Positions 14,108-21,775 of a DNA stretch of 24,831 bases are shown piece by piece. The notes beneath the pieces were generated by a model. It was not told the origin of the DNA. It saw only the letters and a program-made list of their open reading frames with translations, and did no database searches. Made by a program: the position numbers and the translations under genes. Within the stretch, counting starts at the first letter, position 1. The number at the start of each line of letters is the position of its first letter. Origin of the DNA: an uncultured Nocardioides sp. (lineage in GTDB: Bacteria > Actinomycetota > Actinomycetes > Propionibacteriales > Nocardioidaceae). The stretch is taken from the NCBI RefSeq assembly GCF_946885725.1, contig NZ_CAMPGZ010000030.1, forward strand, positions 1 to 24,831. The letters run 5' to 3'.

Positions 14108-14196
14108 AAGGTGGTGTCGGTAGTCACGCGAACGAGGGCGGGACGAGCCGACCGGGCGGTGCGGAGAGGGCAAGACGCGCCGACTCGGCAGTGGGT

Positions 14197-15639
14197 TCAG
14201 CCGTCGAGGTGCTCCGGGTCGCGGAAGCCGGTGCGCTGCGCGCGGATGGCGCGGTTGGTCATCCAGGTCAGCGCCCACAGCACGAGGCCGATGGCGAGCA
14301 GGCCGGCGGCGATCTTGTACTGGATCCAGTCCTCGGGGTCGCGGGCCCAGGGGCCGGCGAAGAAGAGGCACCCCAGCGCACCGATCACCGGGATCGCCGT
14401 GGGCGCCTTGAAGGACGTCGTGGCGCTGGTGTCGCGGCGCAGCACGAGGCAGCAGATGTTCACGATCGAGAACACGATGAGCAGCAGGAGGCCCGTCGTA
14501 CCGGCGAGCGAGCCGACGATCGACGACTCCGACTGGTAGGTCACGACGGTGATCAGACCGAGCGCGAGCAGCGTGGTGAACACGATGCCGGCCCACGGGG
14601 TACGGCGGCCGGGCAGCACCTTGCTCAGCGAGCGGGGCAGGACGTCCTGCTTGGCCATGCCGTAGATGAGCCGGCTGGCCATCAGCATGTTGATCAGTGC
14701 GGTGTTGGCGACCGCGAAGACGGTGAGGAACGGGAAGACCGCGTCGACCGGAAGGTCCGGGGCGCCGGCACGCACGACCTCGAGCAGGATGCCGGTCTCG
14801 CCGTCGAAGCTCTGGATCTCGCCGAGCGGCAGCACCATCACGACCGAGACGGCGACCAGCATGTAGATGATCACCGCGATGCCGAGGCCGGTGAGCATCA
14901 CCTTCGGGAAGATCCGCTCGGGGTCCTTGGTCTCCTCGACCATGTTCACCGAGTCCTCGAAGCCGACCATCGAGAAGAACGCGATCGCGGTCGCGACGGT
15001 CACCGCGACGAACATGCCGCGGTCGTTGGCGTCCTCGAACACCACGACCTGGCCGAGGTCGACACCCTTGGTCGCCATCGCGATGAACCCGAGCAGGATC
15101 ACGATCGCGAGCGCGGTGACCTCGACGAGGGTGAGGACGACGTTGAACTTCACGCTCTCGCCGACGCCGCGCAGGTTGATCAGCGCCAGCACGACCATGA
15201 ATCCCAGTGCGACGACGAGGGTCGCGCCGGTGGAGGTCGGTACGCCGCCGATCACCTCGTCGAGGCCGGCGAGGAGGTTCGCGGCGAGCAGGTTGGACGA
15301 CGTCGAGGCGCTGGTGATGCCGGAGCAGACCACGGTGAACGCGACCAGGAACGTCACGAAGTGCAGTCCGAACGCCTTGTGCGTGTAGAGCGCGGCACCG
15401 GCGGCGTGGGGGTACTTGGTGACGAGCTCCAGGTAGGAGAACGCGGTGAGGGTGGCGACGCTGAACGCCACCAGGAAGGGCAGCCAGGCGACGCCGCCGA
15501 CCTCCCCCGCGATGTCGCCGGTGACGGCGTAGACGCCCGCACCGAGGATGTCGCCGACGATGAAGAGGAGCAGCAGCTTCGGGCCCATCACCCGCTTGAG
15601 CTCGTGCTCCTGGTGCTCGGTCCGGACCTCGGTGCTCAC
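14197..15639 (-). CDS. APC-superfamily amino acid permease
   Basis: The 480-residue membrane protein has about 12-13 predicted helices. GTG 15639 is selected because AAGGAG lies eight bases upstream; an earlier GTG at 15645 would touch the RBS. The first helix region, LLLLFIVGDILGAGVYAVTGDIAGEVGG, carries the GAG(V/I)Y substrate-backbone-binding motif of APC transporters. Other landmarks are FSYLELVTKYPHAAGAALYTHKAFG, a typical TM3 region, and AIAFFSMVGFEDSVNMVEETKDPERIFPK (TM6-loop). The C-terminus is hydrophilic and short. Such carriers bring in amino acids or related cations by H+ symport or exchange; the substrate cannot be read from sequence. It stands alone, with recQ ending 79 bp upstream on the same strand and a candidate promoter between them. 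Confidence 0.9.
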   Translation of the reverse strand: MSTEVRTEHQEHELKRVMGPKLLLLFIVGDILGAGVYAVTGDIAGEVGGVAWLPFLVAFSVATLTAFSYLELVTKYPHAAGAALYTHKAFGLHFVTFLVAFTVVCSGITSASTSSNLLAANLLAGLDEVIGGVPTSTGATLVVALGFMVVLALINLRGVGESVKFNVVLTLVEVTALAIVILLGFIAMATKGVDLGQVVVFEDANDRGMFVAVTVATAIAFFSMVGFEDSVNMVEETKDPERIFPKVMLTGLGIAVIIYMLVAVSVVMVLPLGEIQSFDGETGILLEVVRAGAPDLPVDAVFPFLTVFAVANTALINMLMASRLIYGMAKQDVLPRSLSKVLPGRRTPWAGIVFTTLLALGLITVVTYQSESSIVGSLAGTTGLLLLIVFSIVNICCLVLRRDTSATTSFKAPTAIPVIGALGCLFFAGPWARDPEDWIQYKIAAGLLAIGLVLWALTWMTNRAIRAQRTGFRDPEHLDG

Positions 15640-15667
15640 GGTCACTCTCCTTGGTCGGTCGGTTCCC

Positions 15668-15696
15668 ACGTTCTTCCCCCGAAACGACCAGGTCAA
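15668..15696 (-). promoter_or_regulatory. Candidate promoter of the APC permease
   Basis: On the minus strand TTGACC (15696-15691) is a good -35 match and GAACGT (15673-15668) lies 17 bases downstream. It is placed in the 79-bp gap between the recQ stop and the permease start. The -10 is weak, so confidence is limited. Confidence 0.35.
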
Positions 15697-15718
15697 GCAC
15701 CCGGATCGGTGCGGCGGG

Positions 15719-17818
15719 TCAGGGCCGCCGGTGCAACAGGAGGGGGAGTACGGCGGACGCGCCGGCACGACGCAGCGCGGCGGCCGCGACCGTGATCGGC
15801 CAGAGCGACGAGGTGGCGTCGACGACCAGCAGCACGGCCCGTCCGGCGACATCGGCCGGGAGCGTGCCAGGCGTCAGGGCGTCGCGCCAGAAGGCCGCCT
15901 CGTCAGCGGACGACATCGCCCGAAGGTCGGGAAGCCGTCCCGGTGCGGGCAGCGACGCGCGGTCGAGCCGCCCGCGCGCGGCGACGTGGTCGGCGACGGA
16001 GGCGGTCATCACCGGGAAGCCGGCAGCGGGCAGGTCGACGACGACCTCGGGCCGCTGCGACCAGGAGTCCTTCCAGCCGGCGAGCAGCCGGACGCATGCC
16101 TCCCCCACCTCCTCGGGCGCCGCCGCGTCGACCTTGAACAGCGAGGCGACCGTGTCGCGCCACTCCGGGGCGTCGGCGTGGATCAGCGTCCGGCCCACCT
16201 CGTGGGCGTCGTCGGGCGCGATCCGGCCGCGGGTGCCGAACGCGCCGCCGGGCCACATCTTGCGCGGCTCGAGCAGGTGCACCTGGCGGCGCAGCAGGTC
16301 GGTGACCTTCTTCAGGGTCTCGGGCGAGGGAGCGCCGTCGAGCGCTTCGGGCAGCCCGCCGAGGCACACGGAGCATCGGCCGCACGGCTCGGCGTGCGGG
16401 TCGTCGAGCGAGGTCTGGAGCAGCTCCATCAGGCAGCGCTCACCGCGGGTGTAGGCGCGCATGATGTCGGCCTCGCGGCGGCGCACGGCCACCACACCGT
16501 CGTAGTGCTCGTGGTCGTAGACCCAGGACTTGCCGGTCGTGACCCAGCCGCCCTCGAGCCGGTCGACCACCCCGTCGACGGCGAGCTGCTTGAGCATCAG
16601 CTCCACCCGACCTCGCCGTACCCCTGACTGGGCCTCGACGGCGGCGACGCTCTGCGGCTCCTCGGCGGACAGCACGGCGAGCACCTTGTCGACCTGCTCG
16701 GGCACCGGGATCGTCGCGGTCGCGAAGTAGTCCCAGACACCAGCGTCGGCGTCGGACGGAAGCAGCACGGCGTGGGCGTGCTCGATCGCGCGGCCGGCAC
16801 GGCCGACCTGCTGGTAGTAGGACACCGGCGACGGCGGCGCGCCGACGTGGACGACGAAGCCGAGGTCGGGCTTGTCGTAGCCCATGCCCAGCGCGGACGT
16901 GGCGATCAGCGCCTTGAGCCGGTTGTCGCGCAGGGCGTCCTCGAGCTCGTGGCGGAGATCGGGCTCGAGCTGGCCGGTGTAGGCGGCGACCGGGACGTCG
17001 CGGCCGTGCACCTCGGCGACGGCAGCGGCCAGCCGCTCGGCGTCGGCGACCGTGAGCGTGTAGACGATGCCGGAGCCGGGCAGCCGCGGCAGGTGGTCGA
17101 CCACCCAGGCGTAGCGGTCGAGCGGAGTGAGCCGGTCGACCACCGACAGCTCGAGACTGGCCCGGGCGAGCTGACCGCGGAGCACCAGCGTCGCGTCGCC
17201 GAGCTGGGACGCCACGTCGTCGGTGACTCGGGCGTTGGCGGTGGCGGTCGTCGCAAGCACCGGGGTCTCGGGGTTGAGCCGGCGGAGCACGTCGGAGACC
17301 CGGCGGTAGTCGGGCCGGAAGTCGTGACCCCAGTCGGAGACCGCGTGCGCCTCGTCGATGACCACCAGCCCGAGCCGGCCGGCCAGCGAGTCGAGCACGC
17401 GCCGGCCGAAGCCTGGGTTGGCCAGCCGCTCGGGCGAGACCAGCAGCACGTCGATGTCGCCGGCGAGCAGGCCGTCCTCGATCGCCGACCAGTCGTCGAA
17501 GTTGGAGGAGTTGAGCGTCGCCGCGCGCAGACCGGCCCGCGCGGCCGCGGCCACCTGGTCGCGCATCAGGCTGAGCAGCGGCGAGACGACCAGCGTCGGG
17601 CCGGCGCCCTCGCTGCGGCGGATCGCGGTCGCCACCCAGTAGACCGCCGACTTGCCCCAGCCGGTCGCCTGCACGACGAGCACCCGGGCGGCCGGCTCGC
17701 ACAGCGCCGCGACCGCGGTCTCCTGGTCGTCACGCAGCCGCGCTCCCCCGCCGGCCATCGCCTCGATGACGCGCTGCGCGGTCGAGGCTCGGCTGTCGGT
17801 GAGAGCGGCGACGGTCAT
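15719..17818 (-). CDS. RecQ-family ATP-dependent DNA helicase with phosphoribosyltransferase-like tail
   Basis: The 699-residue product is a superfamily 2 helicase acting 3'-5' in recombination repair. ATG 17818 lies seven bases after TACGGT and lacks an SD (leaderless). Motif I is ATGWGKSAVYW (GWGKS 53-57), motif II is the DEAH box at 155-158 (VVIDEAHAVSDWGHDFRPDYR), motif III ATTATAN, and motifs V/VI are IATSALGMGYDKPDLGFVVH and YYQQVGRAGR. A four-Cys zinc site follows (ERCLMELLQTSLDDPHAEPCGRCSVC), then a winged-helix-like region. The last 50 residues, GRAVLLVVDATSSLWPITVAAAALRRAGASAVLPLLL, resemble the end of a phosphoribosyltransferase domain found on actinobacterial RecQ proteins, but the acidic pair of the PRPP loop is reduced to VDAT. 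It lies 30 bp downstream of the nucleotidyltransferase-like gene. Confidence 0.9.
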   Translation of the reverse strand: MTVAALTDSRASTAQRVIEAMAGGGARLRDDQETAVAALCEPAARVLVVQATGWGKSAVYWVATAIRRSEGAGPTLVVSPLLSLMRDQVAAAARAGLRAATLNSSNFDDWSAIEDGLLAGDIDVLLVSPERLANPGFGRRVLDSLAGRLGLVVIDEAHAVSDWGHDFRPDYRRVSDVLRRLNPETPVLATTATANARVTDDVASQLGDATLVLRGQLARASLELSVVDRLTPLDRYAWVVDHLPRLPGSGIVYTLTVADAERLAAAVAEVHGRDVPVAAYTGQLEPDLRHELEDALRDNRLKALIATSALGMGYDKPDLGFVVHVGAPPSPVSYYQQVGRAGRAIEHAHAVLLPSDADAGVWDYFATATIPVPEQVDKVLAVLSAEEPQSVAAVEAQSGVRRGRVELMLKQLAVDGVVDRLEGGWVTTGKSWVYDHEHYDGVVAVRRREADIMRAYTRGERCLMELLQTSLDDPHAEPCGRCSVCLGGLPEALDGAPSPETLKKVTDLLRRQVHLLEPRKMWPGGAFGTRGRIAPDDAHEVGRTLIHADAPEWRDTVASLFKVDAAAPEEVGEACVRLLAGWKDSWSQRPEVVVDLPAAGFPVMTASVADHVAARGRLDRASLPAPGRLPDLRAMSSADEAAFWRDALTPGTLPADVAGRAVLLVVDATSSLWPITVAAAALRRAGASAVLPLLLHRRP

Positions 17819-17825
17819 GACAGCC

Positions 17826-17831
17826 ACCGTA
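17826..17831 (-). promoter_or_regulatory. -10 box of leaderless recQ promoter
   Basis: Minus-strand TACGGT is followed by GGCTGTC and then ATG 17818. An in-frame TTG further upstream would include this box in the coding region and has no RBS. A CCTGAC about 16 bases upstream, overlapping the stop of the preceding gene, could serve as -35. Confidence 0.42.
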
Positions 17832-17848
17832 GGCAACGCCGCCGACGG

Positions 17849-18415
17849 TCAGGCGACTGGAGCCTCCGGCGCCACCTCGAGCCGGGCGAGCAGGAACAGT
17901 ACGGCGGCGGCGAAGTCGTTGCCGCCGGTGCGGCGGCGCACCTCCGCCCAGTCGATCTGCTCGCGCAGCGCACGCGCCACCGGGATCACCCGGCTCAGGT
18001 CGCAGTGGTGCTCGTCGAGCGCGTTGAGCTTGTGCACGAACACCGACGTCGCGGACAGCACCGGCATCTCGATGGACAGCACCTCGACCTGATCCGACTC
18101 CTCCACGTCCTCGCGCGTCGTGGGGTCGGAGGACATCCGGTGCAGCACGTCGACGAACACGTCGTCGAAGTGCACCTTGAACAGCCAGTCCTCGGGCGGC
18201 TGGCGTACGTCGAGGCCGCGCTCGGAGAGCGCCCGCCGTACCAGCTCGGCGTCGGACTCCGCGATCACGAAGTCGGCGTCGTGGACCGGCTCGGGTCCAC
18301 CGCGTGCCCACACCGCGTAGCCGCCGGTGAGCGCGAACGGCACTCCGATGTCCTTGAGCGCCACCGCGACGTGCTTGAGCGCCTCGCGCAGCGGCGTCGT
18401 GCCTGCGTCTGCCAT
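17849..18415 (-). CDS. Nucleotidyltransferase-like protein (AbiEii/DUF1814-type fold)
   Basis: The 188-residue product starts at ATG 18415 behind AAGGA. It shows the minimal nucleotidyltransferase pattern: PFALTGGYAVWARGG (Gly31-Gly32) followed by HDADFVI, giving the Asp46/Asp48 metal pair, and a possible third acidic residue in FVDVLHR. This layout is shared by AbiEii toxins, aminoglycoside-nucleotidyltransferase-like proteins and other small NTases. No antitoxin or AbiEi-like gene is beside it, and the flanking genes are a helicase and a phosphoesterase-fold protein. Its substrate is unknown. It may be a tRNA- or small-molecule-modifying enzyme rather than a toxin. It is probably read with recQ (30-bp gap), although recQ also seems to have its own promoter. 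Confidence 0.7.
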   Translation of the reverse strand: MADAGTTPLREALKHVAVALKDIGVPFALTGGYAVWARGGPEPVHDADFVIAESDAELVRRALSERGLDVRQPPEDWLFKVHFDDVFVDVLHRMSSDPTTREDVEESDQVEVLSIEMPVLSATSVFVHKLNALDEHHCDLSRVIPVARALREQIDWAEVRRRTGGNDFAAAVLFLLARLEVAPEAPVA

Positions 18416-18476
18416 GGCAGGTCCTTACCCCGGACCGGCGCGTGTTAGCCCGGGCGGCATCGGGCACGGTGGTCAC

Positions 18477-19247
18477 GTGCGCCTGGCGACCTTCAACATC
18501 CTCAGCGGCCGGTCCCTGCACGACGACCAGGTCGACGTCGACCGGTACGCCGACGCGGTCCGCTCGCTCGACGCGGACGTGCTCGCGCTGCAGGAGGTGG
18601 ACCGCAACCAGAGCCGGTCTCAGCACGCCGACCTGACCGCGCTGGCGGCCGAGGCCATGGGCGCGACGGACCACCGGTTCGTGGCTGCGCTGACTGGTAC
18701 GCCGGGGTCGACCTGGATGGCGGCGACCGGCGAGGAGCAGCCGGACGAGGCGGCGTACGGGATCGCGCTGCTCAGCCGCTACCCCGTGTCGTCGTGGGAG
18801 GTGGTGCGGCTGCCCCCGGTGAAGACGCGCGTGCCGATGTGGTGGCCGGGCAGCCGGATGCCGTCGTGGGTGCGCGACGAGCCCCGCGTCGGGGTCGCTG
18901 CCGCCGTGGAGACACCGGACGGTCCGCTGACGGTGGTGAACACGCACCTGTCGTTCCTGCGCTTCTGGAACCCGCACCAGCTCCGGGTGCTGCTCCGCTC
19001 GCTGGCGCACCGGCACGAGCGGCTGGTGCTGCTCGGCGACCTGAACATGCCGCCGCGGCGGGCCCACCGGATCACCGGGATGCGCCCTCTGGCGCGGCAC
19101 GTGACGTTCCCGGCCGACGAGCCGACGGAGCAGATCGACCACGTGCTCACGCACGACAACCTAAGGGTCACGCACGACGAGGCGCGGCGGCTCCCGATGT
19201 CGGACCACCGCGCCCTCGTCGTGGACGTCGACCTCGCGGCCGGTTAG
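18477..19247 (+). CDS. Endonuclease/exonuclease/phosphatase-family protein
   Basis: The 256-residue product begins at GTG 18477 (VRLATFNILSG). Motifs of the Mg-dependent DNase I-like superfamily are complete: TFN near residue 7, LALQEVD with catalytic Glu40, VVNTHLSFLRFWNPHQLRVL, VLLGDLNMPP (Asp and Asn), and the terminal QIDHVLTHDN and LPMSDHRALVVDVDL. Members hydrolyse phosphodiester bonds in DNA, sphingomyelin-like lipids or inositol phosphates; the substrate here cannot be told. There is no signal peptide, so it is cytoplasmic. The start lacks an SD; CACGGT six bases upstream could be a weak leaderless -10. It is divergent from the nucleotidyltransferase gene (61-bp gap) and its stop TAG overlaps the stop TAA of pfkA within the four bases TTAG. 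Confidence 0.88.
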   Translation: MRLATFNILSGRSLHDDQVDVDRYADAVRSLDADVLALQEVDRNQSRSQHADLTALAAEAMGATDHRFVAALTGTPGSTWMAATGEEQPDEAAYGIALLSRYPVSSWEVVRLPPVKTRVPMWWPGSRMPSWVRDEPRVGVAAAVETPDGPLTVVNTHLSFLRFWNPHQLRVLLRSLAHRHERLVLLGDLNMPPRRAHRITGMRPLARHVTFPADEPTEQIDHVLTHDNLRVTHDEARRLPMSDHRALVVDVDLAAG

Positions 19248-20272
19248 CCGAAGAAGACCTCGGCCTCGGCGTACTCCTCCGGCTTCACGAGCTTGAGCTC
19301 GCCGGTGCCCTCGATGAGCGGGACGCGAATGATGTCGGTGCCGCGGAGCGCGACCATCTTGCCGAAGTCCTTCTCGTGCACGGCGGTGATCGCCTGCAGG
19401 CCGAACCGGGTCGCGAGCCAGCGGTCGAACGCCGTGGGCGTGCCGCCGCGCTGCACGTGGCCGAGGACGACCGCACGGGCCTCCTTGCCGGTGCGCTGCT
19501 CGATCTCGTTGGCGAGGCGGTCGCCGATGCCGCCGAGGCGGACGTGACCGAACGCGTCCTTCTCGCCGCTCTGCAGGGTCATGTCGCCGCCCTCGGCCGG
19601 GACGGCGCCCTCAGAGACCACGATGATCGGCGAGAAGCGGGTCTCGAACCGGCTCTCGACCAGCGCGCAGACCTTCTCGATGTCGAACGGCTGCTCGGGG
19701 ATGAGTACGACGTTGGCGCCGCCGGCGATGCCCGCGTGCAGGGCGATCCAGCCGGCGTGACGGCCCATCACCTCGACGACGAGCACGCGGTGGTGCGACT
19801 CGGCCGTGGTGTGCAGGCGGTCGATCGCCTCCATCGCGATGTTGACCGCGGTGTCGAAGCCGAAGGTGAAGTCGGTGCCGCTGAGGTCGTTGTCGATCGT
19901 CTTCGGCACGCCGACCACGTCGACGCCGAGGTCGGCCAGCTTGGTCGCAACACCGAGAGTGTCCTCGCCGCCGATCGCGATCAGCGCGTCGACGCCGTTC
20001 TCGGCCAGGCTCTCCTTGATCTTCTCGACGCCGCCGTCGATCTTGAACGGGTTGGTGCGCGAGGAGCCCAGGATGGTGCCGCCGCGCGGGAGGATGCCGC
20101 GGACCTGGTCGACGCCGAGCGGCATCGTGACGTTCTCGAGCGGACCACGCCAGCCGTCACGGAACCCGACGAACTCGTAGCCGTAGGTCTGCACCCCCTT
20201 GCGCACGACCCCACGGATCACCGCGTTGAGACCGGGACAGTCGCCGCCACCGGTCAGCACTCCGACGCGCAT
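19244..20272 (-). CDS. pfkA: 6-phosphofructokinase, group III, with PPi-type specificity residues
   Basis: The 342-residue enzyme phosphorylates fructose 6-phosphate in glycolysis. ATG 20272 is preceded by AGGAGG at nine bases. It has the actinobacterial pattern MRVGVLTGGGDCPGLNAVIRG, ILPRGGTILGSSRTNPFK, AIGGEDTLGVA, VGVPKTIDND with catalytic Asp127, TFGFDTAVNIAMEAIDRLHTTAESHHRVLVVEVMGRHAGW and GHVQRGGTPTAFDRWLATRFG. Two residues govern the phosphoryl donor in this family. ATP enzymes carry Gly at the position equivalent to E. coli 104, whereas PPi enzymes such as that of Amycolatopsis methanolica carry Asp there together with Lys at 124. This protein has Asp104 and Lys124, so pyrophosphate use is predicted. 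The gene is monocistronic and convergent with the phosphoesterase-like gene. Confidence 0.94.
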   Translation of the reverse strand: MRVGVLTGGGDCPGLNAVIRGVVRKGVQTYGYEFVGFRDGWRGPLENVTMPLGVDQVRGILPRGGTILGSSRTNPFKIDGGVEKIKESLAENGVDALIAIGGEDTLGVATKLADLGVDVVGVPKTIDNDLSGTDFTFGFDTAVNIAMEAIDRLHTTAESHHRVLVVEVMGRHAGWIALHAGIAGGANVVLIPEQPFDIEKVCALVESRFETRFSPIIVVSEGAVPAEGGDMTLQSGEKDAFGHVRLGGIGDRLANEIEQRTGKEARAVVLGHVQRGGTPTAFDRWLATRFGLQAITAVHEKDFGKMVALRGTDIIRVPLIEGTGELKLVKPEEYAEAEVFFG

Positions 20273-20316
20273 CTGCTCATTCCTCCTGGCTGGGGGTTGA
20301 TGGGGCCTTCGTCATG

Positions 20317-20342
20317 ACCCTAGCGACGATCCATTTGATCGT
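20317..20342 (-). promoter_or_regulatory. pfkA -10 box with adjacent palindromic operator candidate
   Basis: On the minus strand TAGGGT at 20322-20317 fits a -10 box about 45 bp before the pfkA ATG. Immediately upstream, inside what would be the spacer, lies the palindrome ACGATC-N5-GATCGT (20326-20342) in a locally AT-rich stretch. A repressor site overlapping the promoter is plausible. No convincing -35 is present. Confidence 0.35.
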
Positions 20343-20393
20343 TCCAGACGAAGACGGCGCGTCTCACGGTTCGGGTTCCCGGGCCGCCCTCGG

Positions 20394-20423
20394 TTGCCCG
20401 GGTACGACGGAAGCCGATAGGCA
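20394..20423 (+). promoter_or_regulatory. Putative leaderless promoter of the pyroglutamyl-peptidase-like gene
   Basis: TTGCCC at 20394-20399 and TAGGCA at 20418-20423 are separated by 18 bases. Six bases later is ATG 20430, which has no good SD. The 157-bp divergent region 20273-20429 otherwise holds only the pfkA control signals and no gene. Confidence 0.35.
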
Positions 20424-20429
20424 AGCCGG

Positions 20430-21710
20430 ATGCGAATCTCTCGGGTACTTCCAGCAACCGTGGCCACTCTGGCCCTCACCAGCACCGCCCTCGCCCCCGC
20501 CACCGCGGTGCCTCCCGAATCGTCCAGGGACACGCCCGGCTGCTACGACACCTCGCGTACGACGACCGTGGAGCAGGACCGGCTCGACCGGCGCGCGCCG
20601 CGGCTGATCCTGGCGCGCAGCGGGGCCGACGCCCGCGTCGCGGCGTTCGCGGCCGCGCTCTGCCGCGTCGATCCCGGCCGGCAGGCACGCACGACAGTGG
20701 AGCGGCACGGCCACGCCCTGTGGCGCTGGGCGACCGACCGGGCGCAGGGGCGCACCGCCGCACGCGGAACGCTGCCTGGCGGCGACGACCGCCCGCTCTA
20801 CTGGGCCCGCGTCGCGATGACCCGGCTGCTCACGCAGTGGGTTCCACAGGAGAAACTCCGGCCCACTGCACGGGCGAAGCTGCTCGACGTGCTGGAGACG
20901 ACATCGCGCGGACAGGACACGGTCCGCACGCACCACTATGGCGACGGCGCACGGGTGCGCAAGGTCGTGGTCACCGGCTTCGACCCGTTCACGCTCGACG
21001 TCGACACCCGGATCGGCAACCCGTCCGGCGCGGTCGCGCTGGCGCTGGACGGTCGCAAGATCCGCACCAAGCGCGGTTGGGCGCGGATCGAGACCGCGAT
21101 GTTCCCGGTGCGCTGGGACGACTTCGCCGACGGTGAGGTCGAGCGGACGCTGGCCCGCAAGGTGAAGCGCGGTCTCGACGCGCTGGTGACCGTCAGCCAG
21201 GGCCGGCCGGACCAGTTCGACCTCGAGGTGTGGAACGGCGCGCACCGCGGCGGCTTCGCCGACAACGAGAACCTCGAGCGCACCGGCACGATCCCGGTCC
21301 CGGACGGCTACCCCACTGTGACGCCGCAGCCGCAGTTCACGCGCACGTCGCTGCCGGTGAAGCGGATGAAGAAGCAGGACACGGGTGACTACCGCGTGCG
21401 CATCAACCGCGAGATCACCGAGATGGACCCGTCGACCGGCGAGGAGCGCACGCACACCGACGGCCCGACCCCCGGGTGGCAGGCGCTGGCCGGCGGTGGC
21501 GGCGACTACCTCTCCAACGAGATCGCCTACCGGGCGACGCTGCTGCGCGACGGCGCCGGAGCGGACAACGCCGGCGGGCACGTGCACACGCCGGTGCTGG
21601 GCGTGCCGGACAAGAAGCGGATCAGCGACCGCGGCTACGTGTCGCGGCGCGACGCCATCGTCGAGCAGACGCTGCGCCTGGTCCGCGCGGCCGTCGCGGC
21701 CCGTCGGTGA
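20430..21710 (+). CDS. Secreted pyroglutamyl-peptidase (C15)-like protein with Cys-to-Ser active site
   Basis: The 426-residue product has a signal peptide (MRISRVLPATVATLALTSTALAPATA) and an Ala/Arg-rich N-terminal region to about residue 180. From VVVTGFDPF on it follows pyroglutamyl peptidase I: the VTGFDPF strand, NPSG, VTVSQGRPDQFDLEVWN, GGGGDYLSNEIAYRATLL and GGHVHTPVLG. Family catalytic residues are Glu, Cys and His with the His 24 residues after the Cys. Here Glu266 and His386 are in place, but position 362, exactly 24 before His386, is Ser instead of Cys. The family is normally cytoplasmic and about 210 residues, so this protein is both secreted and doubled in length. It may be a serine-type variant, a differently acting hydrolase or inactive. 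It is followed by a strong hairpin and glpK. Confidence 0.78.
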   Translation: MRISRVLPATVATLALTSTALAPATAVPPESSRDTPGCYDTSRTTTVEQDRLDRRAPRLILARSGADARVAAFAAALCRVDPGRQARTTVERHGHALWRWATDRAQGRTAARGTLPGGDDRPLYWARVAMTRLLTQWVPQEKLRPTARAKLLDVLETTSRGQDTVRTHHYGDGARVRKVVVTGFDPFTLDVDTRIGNPSGAVALALDGRKIRTKRGWARIETAMFPVRWDDFADGEVERTLARKVKRGLDALVTVSQGRPDQFDLEVWNGAHRGGFADNENLERTGTIPVPDGYPTVTPQPQFTRTSLPVKRMKKQDTGDYRVRINREITEMDPSTGEERTHTDGPTPGWQALAGGGGDYLSNEIAYRATLLRDGAGADNAGGHVHTPVLGVPDKKRISDRGYVSRRDAIVEQTLRLVRAAVAARR

Positions 21711-21721
21711 CACGCCGCTGA

Positions 21722-21766
21722 CCTGGAGGGGCCGCGGCGTGCATCCGCCGCCGCGGCCCTGCCAGG
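21722..21766 (+). promoter_or_regulatory. Large hairpin between pcp-like gene and glpK, overlapping the glpK RBS
   Basis: GGGCCGCGGCG (21729-21739) pairs perfectly with CGCCGCGGCCC (21749-21759) around a 9-base loop. Outside a small internal loop, CCTGG (21722-21726) pairs with CCAGG (21762-21766). The outer arm contains the AGG of the only SD-like sequence of glpK (AGGA at 21764-21767, eight bases before the ATG). The element could end the upstream transcript, though no T-run follows, or hide the glpK ribosome-binding site. Confidence 0.6.
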
Positions 21767-21775
21767 ATCCGTGTC

